Shown here one piece after another: positions 1-7,041 of a stretch of DNA of 11,348 bases. The stretch's first letter is position 1. Every line of letters begins with the position of its first letter. The translations under genes and the position numbers were made by a program. Below the pieces are notes generated by a model. That model searched no databases. It worked only from the letters and a program-made list of their open reading frames with translations, and was not told the DNA's origin. This DNA comes from Thermoplasmatota archaeon (lineage in GTDB: Bacteria; Pseudomonadota; Gammaproteobacteria; Burkholderiales; Thiobacillaceae), in contig JAMCVR010000008.1 of assembly GCA_023475455.1 (NCBI GenBank), forward strand, positions 1 through 11,348. The letters run 5' to 3'.

Positions 1-200
1 GGCTGTGGCCCGCCATCAGCGCAGGCGTTGCGCCGCCCACGGCCTGCCATACGCGCCAGGCCGCGATATCGGCCGCCAGCATCGCAGGCTGGGTGTTGAT
101 GGTTTGGTTGAGCAAGTCGGCGGGGCCGTCGGTCACCAGCGTCCACAGGTCCTGTCCGAGCGCGTCGGACGCCTCGGCAAAGGTGGCGCGCACTTCGGCG
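1..200 (-). pseudogene. fabD: Extra fragment of fabD fused to fabG start
   Basis: These 200 bases are identical to 1641-1840, the 5' part of fabD in this window, and the first 127 also match 1006-1132. They encode roughly FabD residues 25-91, including the start of the nucleophile motif GHSLG at the window edge. The fragment does not begin with its own start codon. It continues in frame from the fabG start at 343, so the visible reading frame is a FabG(1-48)-FabD chimera, open to the left edge. A functional protein is unlikely: the Rossmann fold is cut after its first beta-alpha-beta unit, and the FabD part lacks the N-terminal GQGSQ. I infer either a misjoin in the assembly or a tandem duplication whose other end lies outside the window. 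Confidence 0.85.
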
Positions 201-343
201 AGGTAGTCGCCGATCGCCTGCGCGCCCTTGTCGCTGGTGGCGGTGCCGACCACCGTGGCGCCCGCCTGGCCGAGCGCCAGCGCGATCGCCTGGCCGATTC
301 CCCGGCTGGCGCCGGTCACTAATGCGATCTGTCCTTGCAGCAT
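201..343 (-). CDS. fabG: 3-oxoacyl-ACP reductase FabG, N-terminal part only
   Basis: FabG is the NADPH-dependent 3-ketoacyl-ACP reductase of type II fatty acid synthesis, a cytosolic short-chain dehydrogenase. The visible N terminus, MLQGQIALVTGASRGIG, contains the SDR cofactor motif TGxxxGIG at residues 10-17 and continues through the first Rossmann beta-alpha-beta unit to about residue 48. Reading then passes without a stop into fabD-derived sequence at 200, so the catalytic Ser-Tyr-Lys part (normally about 245 residues in all) is absent here. The ATG at 343 is preceded by AGGAGG, which overlaps the fabD stop codon, suggesting translational coupling. The order fabH-fabD-fabG is the standard one. 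Family assignment is sure; what truly follows residue 48 cannot be told from this window. Confidence 0.85.
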
Positions 344-347
344 GTCG

Positions 348-355
348 CCTCCTTA
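348..355 (-). promoter_or_regulatory. fabG ribosome-binding site overlapping the fabD stop
   Basis: On the minus strand TAAGGAGG lies just before the fabG ATG. The TAA is the fabD stop codon and AGGAGG is a strong Shine-Dalgarno sequence, four bases from the start. Ribosomes finishing fabD stop directly on the fabG initiation site, which favours coupled translation (inference from layout). Confidence 0.75.
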
Positions 356-1911
356 TTGATTGAGTGCAGCCTGCAGGCTGGCTTCATCCACCAGCGCCAC
401 AGCGGGCAGGCTGTCGTCGATGCGCTTGTTGAGGCCGGCCAGCACCTTGCCGGGGCCGCATTCGATCACGCGCTCGACGCCGGCGGCTTTCAGCGCCCGC
501 ACGGTTTCGACCCAGCGCACCGGCGTGTGCAACTGCTTCGCCAGCGCGGCACGGATCGAATCCGCATCGGCATGGCTTTGCACGTCGGTGTTGTGCAGCA
601 CGGGAATGCTCGGCGTTGCGATCGCCACGGCCTGCATATGCGCCAGCAGCTTTTCGGCGGCCGGTCGCATCAGCGAAGAATGCGACGGCACGCTGACCGG
701 CAGCGGCAGGGCGCGCTTGGCCCCGCGCTCCTTTGCCAGCGCCATGGCGCGCTCCACCGCCGCCTTGTTGCCGGCGATGACCACCTGACCGGGGGAATTG
801 AGATTCACCGCCTCGACCACTTCCCCCGCAGCCGCCTCATTGCAGACCGCGCGCACGGCGTCGTCATCCAGTCCCAGGATCGCCGCCATCGCGCCGACGC
901 CTTCCGGCACCGCCGCCTGCATCGCCTCGGCGCGGAAGCGCACCAGCCTGATCGCATCGGCAAAGCCCAGCGCACCCGCCGCGACCAGTGCCGCGTATTC
1001 GCCCAGGCTGTGGCCCGCCATCAGCGCAGGCGTTGCGCCGCCCACGGCCTGCCATACGCGCCAGGCCGCGATATCGGCCGCCAGCATCGCAGGCTGGGTG
1101 TTGATGGTTTGGTTGAGCAAGTCGGCGGGGCCCGCACGGTTTCGACCCAGCGCACCGGCGTGTGCAACTGCTTCGCCAGCGCGGCACGGATCGAATCCGC
1201 ATCGGCATGGCTTTGCACGTCGGTGTTGTGCAGCACGGGAATGCTCGGCGTTGCGATCGCCACGGCCTGCATATGCGCCAGCAGCTTTTCGGCGGCCGGT
1301 CGCATCAGCGAAGAATGCGACGGCACGCTGACCGGCAGCGGCAGGGCGCGCTTGGCCCCGCGCTCCTTTGCCAGCGCCATGGCGCGCTCCACCGCCGCCT
1401 TGTTGCCGGCGATGACCACCTGACCGGGGGAATTGAGATTCACCGCCTCGACCACTTCCCCCGCAGCCGCCTCATTGCAGACCGCGCGCACGGCGTCGTC
1501 ATCCAGTCCCAGGATCGCCGCCATCGCGCCGACGCCTTCCGGCACCGCCGCCTGCATCGCCTCGGCGCGGAAGCGCACCAGCCTGATCGCATCGGCAAAG
1601 CCCAGCGCACCCGCCGCGACCAGTGCCGCGTATTCGCCCAGGCTGTGGCCCGCCATCAGCGCAGGCGTTGCGCCGCCCACGGCCTGCCATACGCGCCAGG
1701 CCGCGATATCGGCCGCCAGCATCGCAGGCTGGGTGTTGATGGTTTGGTTGAGCAAGTCGGCGGGGCCGTCGGTCACCAGCGTCCACAGGTCCTGTCCGAG
1801 CGCGTCGGACGCCTCGGCAAAGGTGGCGCGCACTTCGGCGCGCTCGCCCCAGCCCTGCATCATGCCGACCGATTGCGAGCCCTGGCCGGGGAAAACGAAT
1901 GCCACTTTCAT
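353..1911 (-). pseudogene. fabD: Malonyl-CoA:ACP transacylase FabD, split by a tandem duplication
   Basis: FabD moves malonyl from CoA to acyl carrier protein, supplying extender units for fatty acid synthesis. The sequence shows GQGSQ near the N terminus (Gln10), the nucleophile elbow GHSLG (Ser90), Arg115 in LVRFR, His199 in VPSHS, and the C-terminal GPGKVL. These sit two positions before the E. coli equivalents Ser92, Arg117 and His201. I chose the ATG at 1911 rather than 1917 because AAAGG lies nine bases before it. As written, the gene reads to about residue 261, jumps back to about residue 51 and is out of frame, stopping at 1021. A second frame then completes the protein to the stop at 353. 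Removing one 635-bp repeat unit gives one 307-residue frame, the normal family length. The true gene is therefore probably intact and the break an assembly error or very recent duplication. Confidence 0.9.
496..1765. repeat. Exact 635-bp tandem direct duplication inside fabD
   Basis: Bases 496-1130 recur at 1131-1765 with an offset of 635; I found no difference along the stretches I compared. The junction has only three bases of microhomology (GCC). Since 635 is not a multiple of three, the duplication shifts the fabD frame. The segment 1641-1840, overlapping the second unit, recurs a further time at 1-200. Confidence 0.95.
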
Positions 1912-1937
1912 GTGCATATACCTTTAAACCAATGCGT

Positions 1938-2099
1938 TTCACCACAGAGGCACAAAGATATGTCCCGCAGGGACGGTATCCCTTGGGACACGGAGAAACC
2001 CATTAAATTTTTTGGCCACATTGGATTTGCCATTCAATCAGAGCTTGAACGCGCAATACACCGCACGATCTGGCTTTTTCTCTGTTTCTCTGTGGTTCA
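1938..2099. repeat. Palindromic intergenic repeat between fabH and fabD
   Basis: The element fills the roughly 200-bp gap between fabH and fabD. Its left end begins ACCACAGAGGCACAAAG and its right end is an imperfect inverted copy ending CTCTGTGGTTC. Inside the left arm, 1962-1989 carries a module with two small hairpins, GTCCC-GCA-GGGAC and TCCC-TT-GGGA. That 28-base module recurs with one mismatch, inverted, at 8980-9007. No reading frame is present. It is probably a non-autonomous palindromic repeat; in fabHD mRNA it would form a long imperfect stem that could affect stability or expression (inference). Confidence 0.8.
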
Positions 2100-2111
2100 A
2101 ATGTTTTCAAC

Positions 2112-3071
2112 TTAATACTTGAGGAGCGCGGAGCCCCAGGTGAAGCCGCCGCCGAACGCTTCCATCAGCACGGTCTGGCCGCGCTGGATGCGCCCGTCGC
2201 GCACCGCCACGTCGAACGCCAGCGGCACCGAGGCGGCCGAAGTGTTGCCGTGGCCAGCCACGGTGGTGACGACGTGGTCCATGCTCATGCCGAGCTTTTT
2301 CGCGGTGGCGGAAATGATGCGTATGTTGGCCTGGTGCGGCACCAGCCAGTCGATGTCGGATTTCGATAGGCCGTTGGCTTCCAGCGTTTCGTCGACGATG
2401 CGGTCGAGCGTGTTGACCGCCATCTTGAACACGGCGTTGCCTTCCATCCGCATCAGCGCCGGCTCGTTCGCCCCGCTCGACGGGCCTGTAGTGGTGCGCA
2501 GCAATTCCTTGTGGCGGCCGTCGGCATGGAGGTGGGTGGCGATGATGCCGGGCTCGCTCGACGCTCCAAGCACCACCGCGCCGGCGCCGTCGCCCCACAG
2601 GATGCAGTTGCCGCGGTCGTTCCAGTCGGTGATGCGCGACAACGTTTCGGCGCCGATCACCAGCACGCGCTTGGCGGCGCCGGTCTTGATGAACTGGTCG
2701 GCCACGCTCAAGGCATAGACGAAGCCGCTGCACACCGCCTGCAGATCGAACGCCGGGCGGCCGTTGGTCATGCCGAGCTTGGACTGCACGATGCAGGCGG
2801 TGCTGGGAAACACCAGGTCGGGCGTGGTGGTGGCGACCAGCAGCAGGTCGATGTCGTCGGGCGCCAGCCCGGCCGCATCGAGTGCGGCGCGCGCCGCCTG
2901 CGTGGCGAGATCGCTGGTGAATTCGCCGTCGGCGGCAATGTGCCGCTCGCGAATTCCGGTGCGTTCGACGATCCACTGATCGTTGGTATCGACCCGTTTT
3001 TCGAGATCGGCGTTGGTCAGGATGCGGGCGGGCAGATAGCCGCCGGTGCCTAGAATGCGGGAATAGGTCAA
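2112..3071 (-). CDS. fabH: 3-oxoacyl-ACP synthase III FabH
   Basis: FabH condenses acetyl-CoA (or another short acyl-CoA) with malonyl-ACP to begin fatty acid chains in the cytosol. The 319-residue frame matches the usual 317-320. The thiolase-fold catalytic triad is visible as Cys114 in AVCSGF, His246 in VPHQAN and Asn276 in GHGNTS, two positions after the E. coli residues. The C-terminal glycine loop [13 protein letters not shown] is also typical. I chose the TTG at 3071 because the protein then starts [14 protein letters not shown], as in homologues, and no ATG lies in frame nearby. TTGA overlaps the plsX stop by four bases, indicating coupled translation. A far longer upstream extension of this frame only reads through plsX out of frame and is not real. 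Confidence 0.95.
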   Translation of the reverse strand: MTYSRILGTGGYLPARILTNADLEKRVDTNDQWIVERTGIRERHIAADGEFTSDLATQAARAALDAAGLAPDDIDLLLVATTTPDLVFPSTACIVQSKLGMTNGRPAFDLQAVCSGFVYALSVADQFIKTGAAKRVLVIGAETLSRITDWNDRGNCILWGDGAGAVVLGASSEPGIIATHLHADGRHKELLRTTTGPSSGANEPALMRMEGNAVFKMAVNTLDRIVDETLEANGLSKSDIDWLVPHQANIRIISATAKKLGMSMDHVVTTVAGHGNTSAASVPLAFDVAVRDGRIQRGQTVLMEAFGGGFTWGSALLKY

Positions 3072-4087
3072 GCAACTACCCGTTGAATAAGTTGAATCTG
3101 GTCGGTGATGCGCTTCAGCACGTTGTTGCGGACTTCGTCGCTGGCAGTTTCGATCGCGTGCTCGAACGCATAGCGGTCCGCCGAGCCATGGCTTTTCACC
3201 ACCACCCCTTTCAGGCCCAGCAGGGTCGCGCCATTGTAGCGGCGCGGGTCGAGCCGCCGCTTGAAGGCGGTCAGCACCGGCATGGCAATCAGCCCCGCGA
3301 TGCGGGTCAGCAAATTGCGCTTGAACTCGGCGCGCAGGGTGGTGGCAATCATCTTGGCGAGGCCCTCGGAAGCCTTCAGGGTGACGTTGCCGACAAAACC
3401 GTCGCACACCACCACGTCGGTGGTGCCGAGAAAAATGTCGTTGCCTTCGACGTTGCCGTAGAAGTTCAGGTGACTGTCGCGCAGCAGCTCGGCGGCCCGC
3501 TTCACCATCTCGTTGCCCTTGATGTCTTCCTCGCCGATGTTGAGCAGGCCGACGCTCGGATTCGATTTGTGCTCCACCGCCGACACCAGCATCGCGCCCA
3601 TGATGCCGAACTGCAGCAGATGCTCGGCGGTGCAGTCGACGTTGGCGCCCATGTCCAGCACCAGCGCATGCCCCTTGACGGTCGGCATCACGGCGGCGAT
3701 CGCGGGGCGGTCGATGCCGGGCAGGGTTTTCAGCACGAAGCGCGCGGTCGCCATCAGGGCGCCGGTGTTGCCGGCCGACACGCACGCATCGGCCTCGCCG
3801 GACTTGACGAGATCGATGGCCACCCGCATGGAGGAATCCTTCTTGCCGCGCAGGGCCAGCGCGGGCGCCTCGTCCATCGCCACCACCTGGCTGGCGTGGC
3901 GGACGATGAGACGGGGACCGGGTCTGGCACGACGCGCCTTGAGTTCGGCGGCGACGATGTCCTGCGGACCGACCAGAATGACATTCAGGTCGGGATGACG
4001 CGCAAGACAACGGATCGCCGCCGGAACCGTGACATGGGGGCCGTGATCGCCCCCCATGACATCAATGGCGACTGTGATGTTTCTCAT
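3068..4087 (-). CDS. plsX: Phosphate acyltransferase PlsX
   Basis: PlsX converts acyl-ACP and phosphate into acyl-phosphate, the donor that PlsY uses to make lysophosphatidic acid. It is a peripheral membrane enzyme linking fatty acid and phospholipid synthesis. The 339-residue protein begins [17 protein letters not shown], the family's characteristic N terminus. It also contains [10 protein letters not shown] near residue 100 and the DMGANVD motif further on. Length is within the usual 330-355. The ATG at 4087 fits homologues although no good Shine-Dalgarno is seen. A GC-rich stem-loop separates it from rpmF, and its stop overlaps the fabH start. The neighbourhood rpmF-plsX-fabH is conserved across many bacteria. 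No defect is visible. Confidence 0.95.
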   Translation of the reverse strand: MRNITVAIDVMGGDHGPHVTVPAAIRCLARHPDLNVILVGPQDIVAAELKARRARPGPRLIVRHASQVVAMDEAPALALRGKKDSSMRVAIDLVKSGEADACVSAGNTGALMATARFVLKTLPGIDRPAIAAVMPTVKGHALVLDMGANVDCTAEHLLQFGIMGAMLVSAVEHKSNPSVGLLNIGEEDIKGNEMVKRAAELLRDSHLNFYGNVEGNDIFLGTTDVVVCDGFVGNVTLKASEGLAKMIATTLRAEFKRNLLTRIAGLIAMPVLTAFKRRLDPRRYNGATLLGLKGVVVKSHGSADRYAFEHAIETASDEVRNNVLKRITDQIQLIQRVVA

Positions 4088-4112
4088 ACAGCCGGGAAAG
4101 TGGGCTGGACAG

Positions 4113-4137
4113 GACGCGCCGAAAACCGCGGCGCGTC
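4113..4137. other. GC-rich stem-loop between rpmF and plsX
   Basis: GACGCGCCG (4113-4121) pairs perfectly with CGGCGCGTC (4129-4137) around a seven-base loop. It lies in the 56-base gap between the rpmF stop and the plsX start. No T-run follows on either strand, so it is not a typical intrinsic terminator. It could be an attenuating, processing or stabilising hairpin that sets the ratio of L32 to PlsX (inference). Confidence 0.6.
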
Positions 4138-4143
4138 AGGAAA

Positions 4144-4323
4144 TCATTCGCCTTTAGCCTTGACGACCTTGCGACCACGATAAAAGCCGTTGGGGCTGAC
4201 ATGGTGACGCAGATGCGCTTCACCCGTGGTCGGCTCGACGGCCAGCGGCGGGTTGGTCAGGAAATCGTGCGAGCGGTGCATGCCGCGCTTGGACGGGGAC
4301 TTCTTGTTCTGCTGGACTGCCAT
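4144..4323 (-). CDS. rpmF: 50S ribosomal protein L32
   Basis: L32 is a small basic protein of the large ribosomal subunit. The 59-residue translation begins [20 protein letters not shown], has the central segment [16 protein letters not shown] and ends KAKGE, closely matching proteobacterial L32. It is the cysteine-free form with no zinc ribbon. The ATG at 4323 is preceded by a strong AAGGAG seven bases away. It sits between yceD and plsX, the conserved order that ties ribosome production to lipid synthesis. The gene is short but unambiguous. Confidence 0.96.
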   Translation of the reverse strand: MAVQQNKKSPSKRGMHRSHDFLTNPPLAVEPTTGEAHLRHHVSPNGFYRGRKVVKAKGE

Positions 4324-4353
4324 TTCTTGCTCCTTAAAAATTTCGTGCGCCCC

Positions 4354-4773
4354 TCAGACGGGGCATTCACCTTCTGCGTGCATCGCTGCCAGCGGCAGGC
4401 TCAACAATACTTCATCCTCAACCAGGTCGACCAGATTCAGCATCTCGCCAACCAGAATCGCATCGCTGTCGGGCAGCGCATCCAGCCGTTCCAGCTCGGC
4501 CTCGTTGCGCGCCAGATGCAGCGTGTGCTCGATCCCGATTGCATGCTGCATGCCGCCGAGGCAACGCTGACAGGTCAGCTCCACCTCGCCGCGGACCGTC
4601 AGTTGCAGCGACAGGCCGCCGCGCTGATCGGTACGCCCGGCGACTCGACAGAACAGCGCGCCTTGCGTAAATTCCTGTGCGAGACGCGGAAACGCAGACA
4701 CGTCCGACCGGGTTTCCCAGGACTGCGAATCCCTGCAAAAACGCCGTGGATCGACTTCAACAGGCTGAAGCAT
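4354..4773 (-). CDS. yceD: YceD/DUF177 family protein
   Basis: This family is associated with 23S rRNA accumulation and is typically encoded directly before rpmF, as here; its molecular activity is not well defined. The 139-residue protein shows the conserved core GEVELTCQRCLGGMQH, with the CxxC pair at Cys68 and Cys71, followed by an acidic segment containing LNLVDLVEDEVLLSLPL. The ATG at 4773 gives the start MLQPVEVDPRRF. A GTG at 4791 would add six residues and cannot be excluded, as neither has a clear Shine-Dalgarno. The protein ends at CPV. From memory, homologues usually run 160-175 residues and close with a short conserved tail (NPFAVLA-like) that is missing here, so this is a shortened C terminus. 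It is the first gene after the promoter at 4863-4891. Confidence 0.88.
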   Translation of the reverse strand: MLQPVEVDPRRFCRDSQSWETRSDVSAFPRLAQEFTQGALFCRVAGRTDQRGGLSLQLTVRGEVELTCQRCLGGMQHAIGIEHTLHLARNEAELERLDALPDSDAILVGEMLNLVDLVEDEVLLSLPLAAMHAEGECPV

Positions 4774-4862
4774 GGCACACCCGATCAACACCGTACTGGG
4801 GCAACGCGCTCAGGCCAGACATGACGCACCCCCTAAACAATGGCCAGCAACATTAGCCCGCA

Positions 4863-4891
4863 ATGATATGATTTCGCGTTCTTTTTGTCAA
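4863..4891 (-). promoter_or_regulatory. Sigma70-type promoter for the yceD-rpmF-plsX-fab operon
   Basis: On the minus strand a perfect TTGACA (-35, 4891-4886) is followed after exactly 17 bases by TATCAT (-10, 4868-4863). Transcription would begin near 4856, leaving a leader of about 80 bases before yceD. It lies in the 152-bp divergent gap between yceD and accC. No equally good promoter is seen on the plus strand for accC. Strength is inferred from consensus match only. Confidence 0.8.
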
Positions 4892-4925
4892 AGAAACCCC
4901 AGCCTTACCAACATCAGGCGAGCCC

Positions 4926-7039
4926 ATGCTTAAGAAAATACTGGTCGCCAACCGCGGCGAGATCGCCGTCCGCATCGTGCGCGCCTGTGCCGAGCTCGGC
5001 ATCAAATCGGTGGCCATCTACACCGACGCCGACCGCCACGCGCTCCACGTGAAGAAGGCCGACGAGGCCTACCACGTCGGCAAGGACCCGATTCTGGGCT
5101 ACCTGAACGCGCACACGCTGGTCAACCTGGCGGCCGCCTCGGGCTGCGACGCGCTGCACCCGGGCTACGGTTTCCTGTCCGAAAACCCCGACCTGGCGAC
5201 CATCTGCGCGCGCCGCGGCATCCGCTTCATCGGGCCGTCCCCTGAAATCATCCGCCGCATGGGCGACAAGATCCAGGCGCGCAACGCCATGATCGCCGCC
5301 GGCATTCCGGTGGTGCCGGGCTCCGATCACAACCTGGAAAACGTCGAGGAAGCGCGCACGCTGGCGAACAGGATCGGCTATCCGGTGATGCTCAAGGCCA
5401 CCAACGGCGGCGGCGGCCGCGGCATCCGCCGCTGCGACAGCGAGGAAGACCTGCTGAAAAACTACGACCGAGTGGTGTCGGAAGCCGGCAAGGCTTTCGG
5501 CAAGCCCGAGGTCTTCGTCGAAAAATGCGTGGTGCGCCCCAAGCACATCGAGGTGCAGATCCTGGGCGACACGCAGGGCAACATCATCCACCTGTTCGAG
5601 CGCGACTGCTCGATCCAGCGGCGCAACCAGAAACTGATCGAAATCGCGCCCTCGCCCCAGCTCACCGAGGCGCAGCGGCAATACATCGGCAAGCTGGCGG
5701 TGCGCGCCGCCAGGGCGGTGGGCTACGTCAACGCCGGCACGGTGGAGTTCCTGCTCGACCAGGACAACCAGTTCTATTTCATGGAAATGAACACCCGGCT
5801 GCAGGTCGAGCATCCCATCACCGAGACCATCACCGGCGTCGACATCGTGCAGGAGCAGATCCGCATCGCCTCCGGCCTGCCGCTGCAATACAGGCAGGAT
5901 GAGATCACGCACCGCGGCTACGCCATCGAGTTCCGCATCAACGCCGAGGACCCGAAGAACGAGTTCCTGCCCAGCCTCGGCCGCATCACGCGCTACTATT
6001 CGCCGGGCGGGCCCGGGGTGCGGGTGGACGCGGCGATCTACACCGATTACGTGATTCCGCCCTACTTCGATTCCATGTGCGCCAAGCTCACGGTATGGAA
6101 CCTGAACTGGGAGGCGACCGTCGAGCGCGGCCGCCGCGCGCTCGCCTGCTGAAAAACTACGACCGAGTGGTGTCGGAAGCCGGCAAGGCTTTCGGCAAGC
6201 CCGAGGTCTTCGTCGAAAAATGCGTGGTGCGCCCCAAGCACATCGAGGTGCAGATCCTGGGCGACACGCAGGGCAACATCATCCACCTGTTCGAGCGCGA
6301 CTGCTCGATCCAGCGGCGCAACCAGAAACTGATCGAAATCGCGCCCTCGCCCCAGCTCACCGAGGCGCAGCGGCAATACATCGGCAAGCTGGCGGTGCGC
6401 GCCGCCAGGGCGGTGGGCTACGTCAACGCCGGCACGGTGGAGTTCCTGCTCGACCAGGACAACCAGTTCTATTTCATGGAAATGAACACCCGGCTGCAGG
6501 TCGAGCATCCCATCACCGAGACCATCACCGGCGTCGACATCGTGCAGGAGCAGATCCGCATCGCCTCCGGCCTGCCGCTGCAATACAGGCAGGATGAGAT
6601 CACGCACCGCGGCTACGCCATCGAGTTCCGCATCAACGCCGAGGACCCGAAGAACGAGTTCCTGCCCAGCCTCGGCCGCATCACGCGCTACTATTCGCCG
6701 GGCGGGCCCGGGGTGCGGGTGGACGCGGCGATCTACACCGATTACGTGATTCCGCCCTACTTCGATTCCATGTGCGCCAAGCTCACGGTATGGAACCTGA
6801 ACTGGGAGGCGACCGTCGAGCGCGGCCGCCGCGCGCTCGCCGACATGCTGGTGTACGGCGTGAAGACGACGATTCCCTATTACCAGGAAATCCTCAAGAA
6901 TCCCGAGTTCCGCAGCGGACGCTTCAACACCGGCTTCGTGGACGAGCATCCGGAACTCACCCGCTACACCGAAAAGAAACCGCCGGAAGTGATCGCTGCC
7001 GCCATCGCTGCCGCCATCGCCGCTCATCAAGGGTTGTAA
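4926..7039 (+). pseudogene. accC: Biotin carboxylase subunit (pyruvate carboxylase A / AccC type), split by a tandem duplication
   Basis: Biotin carboxylase uses ATP and bicarbonate to carboxylate biotin on a carrier domain. Being followed after two bases by a carboxyltransferase-biotin protein, this is probably subunit A of a two-subunit pyruvate carboxylase (pycA) rather than the acetyl-CoA carboxylase subunit. Visible signatures are the N terminus ILVANRGEIAVRI, HPGYGFLSEN, the ATP-grasp glycine loop KATNGGGGRGIRR (157-169), Lys236 in KLIEI, Glu274, and MEMNTRLQVEHP (286-297). AGGCGAG precedes the ATG. As written, the first frame runs through about residue 407, then re-enters the gene near residue 176 out of frame and stops at 6152. 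The second copy finishes in frame at 7039. Removing one 695-bp unit restores 472 residues, the normal length. The end has an Ala/Ile-rich tail with a short repeat near 6996-7020. Confidence 0.9.
5451..6840. repeat. Exact 695-bp tandem direct duplication inside accC
   Basis: Bases 5451-6145 recur at 6146-6840 with an offset of 695; I found no difference along the stretches I compared. The junction shows only two bases of microhomology (CC). The length is not a multiple of three, so the frame is lost at the junction. Each unit covers most of the ATP-grasp domain from about residue 176 to 407. Confidence 0.95.
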
Positions 7040-7041
7040 TC

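Noticed and set aside
335..2115. Long plus-strand frames over fabD and the repeats
   Set aside because: They are antisense to clear FabD coding, rich in His/Arg/Gln/Ala as expected of shadow frames in GC-rich DNA, and show no family motif.
3072..4010. Upstream extension of the fabH frame, giving about 632 residues
   Set aside because: The extension only reads plsX out of frame; family-like FabH sequence begins at the TTG at 3071.
3083..4183. 366-codon plus-strand frame opposite plsX
   Set aside because: Shadow of PlsX; composition is skewed and no domain is visible.
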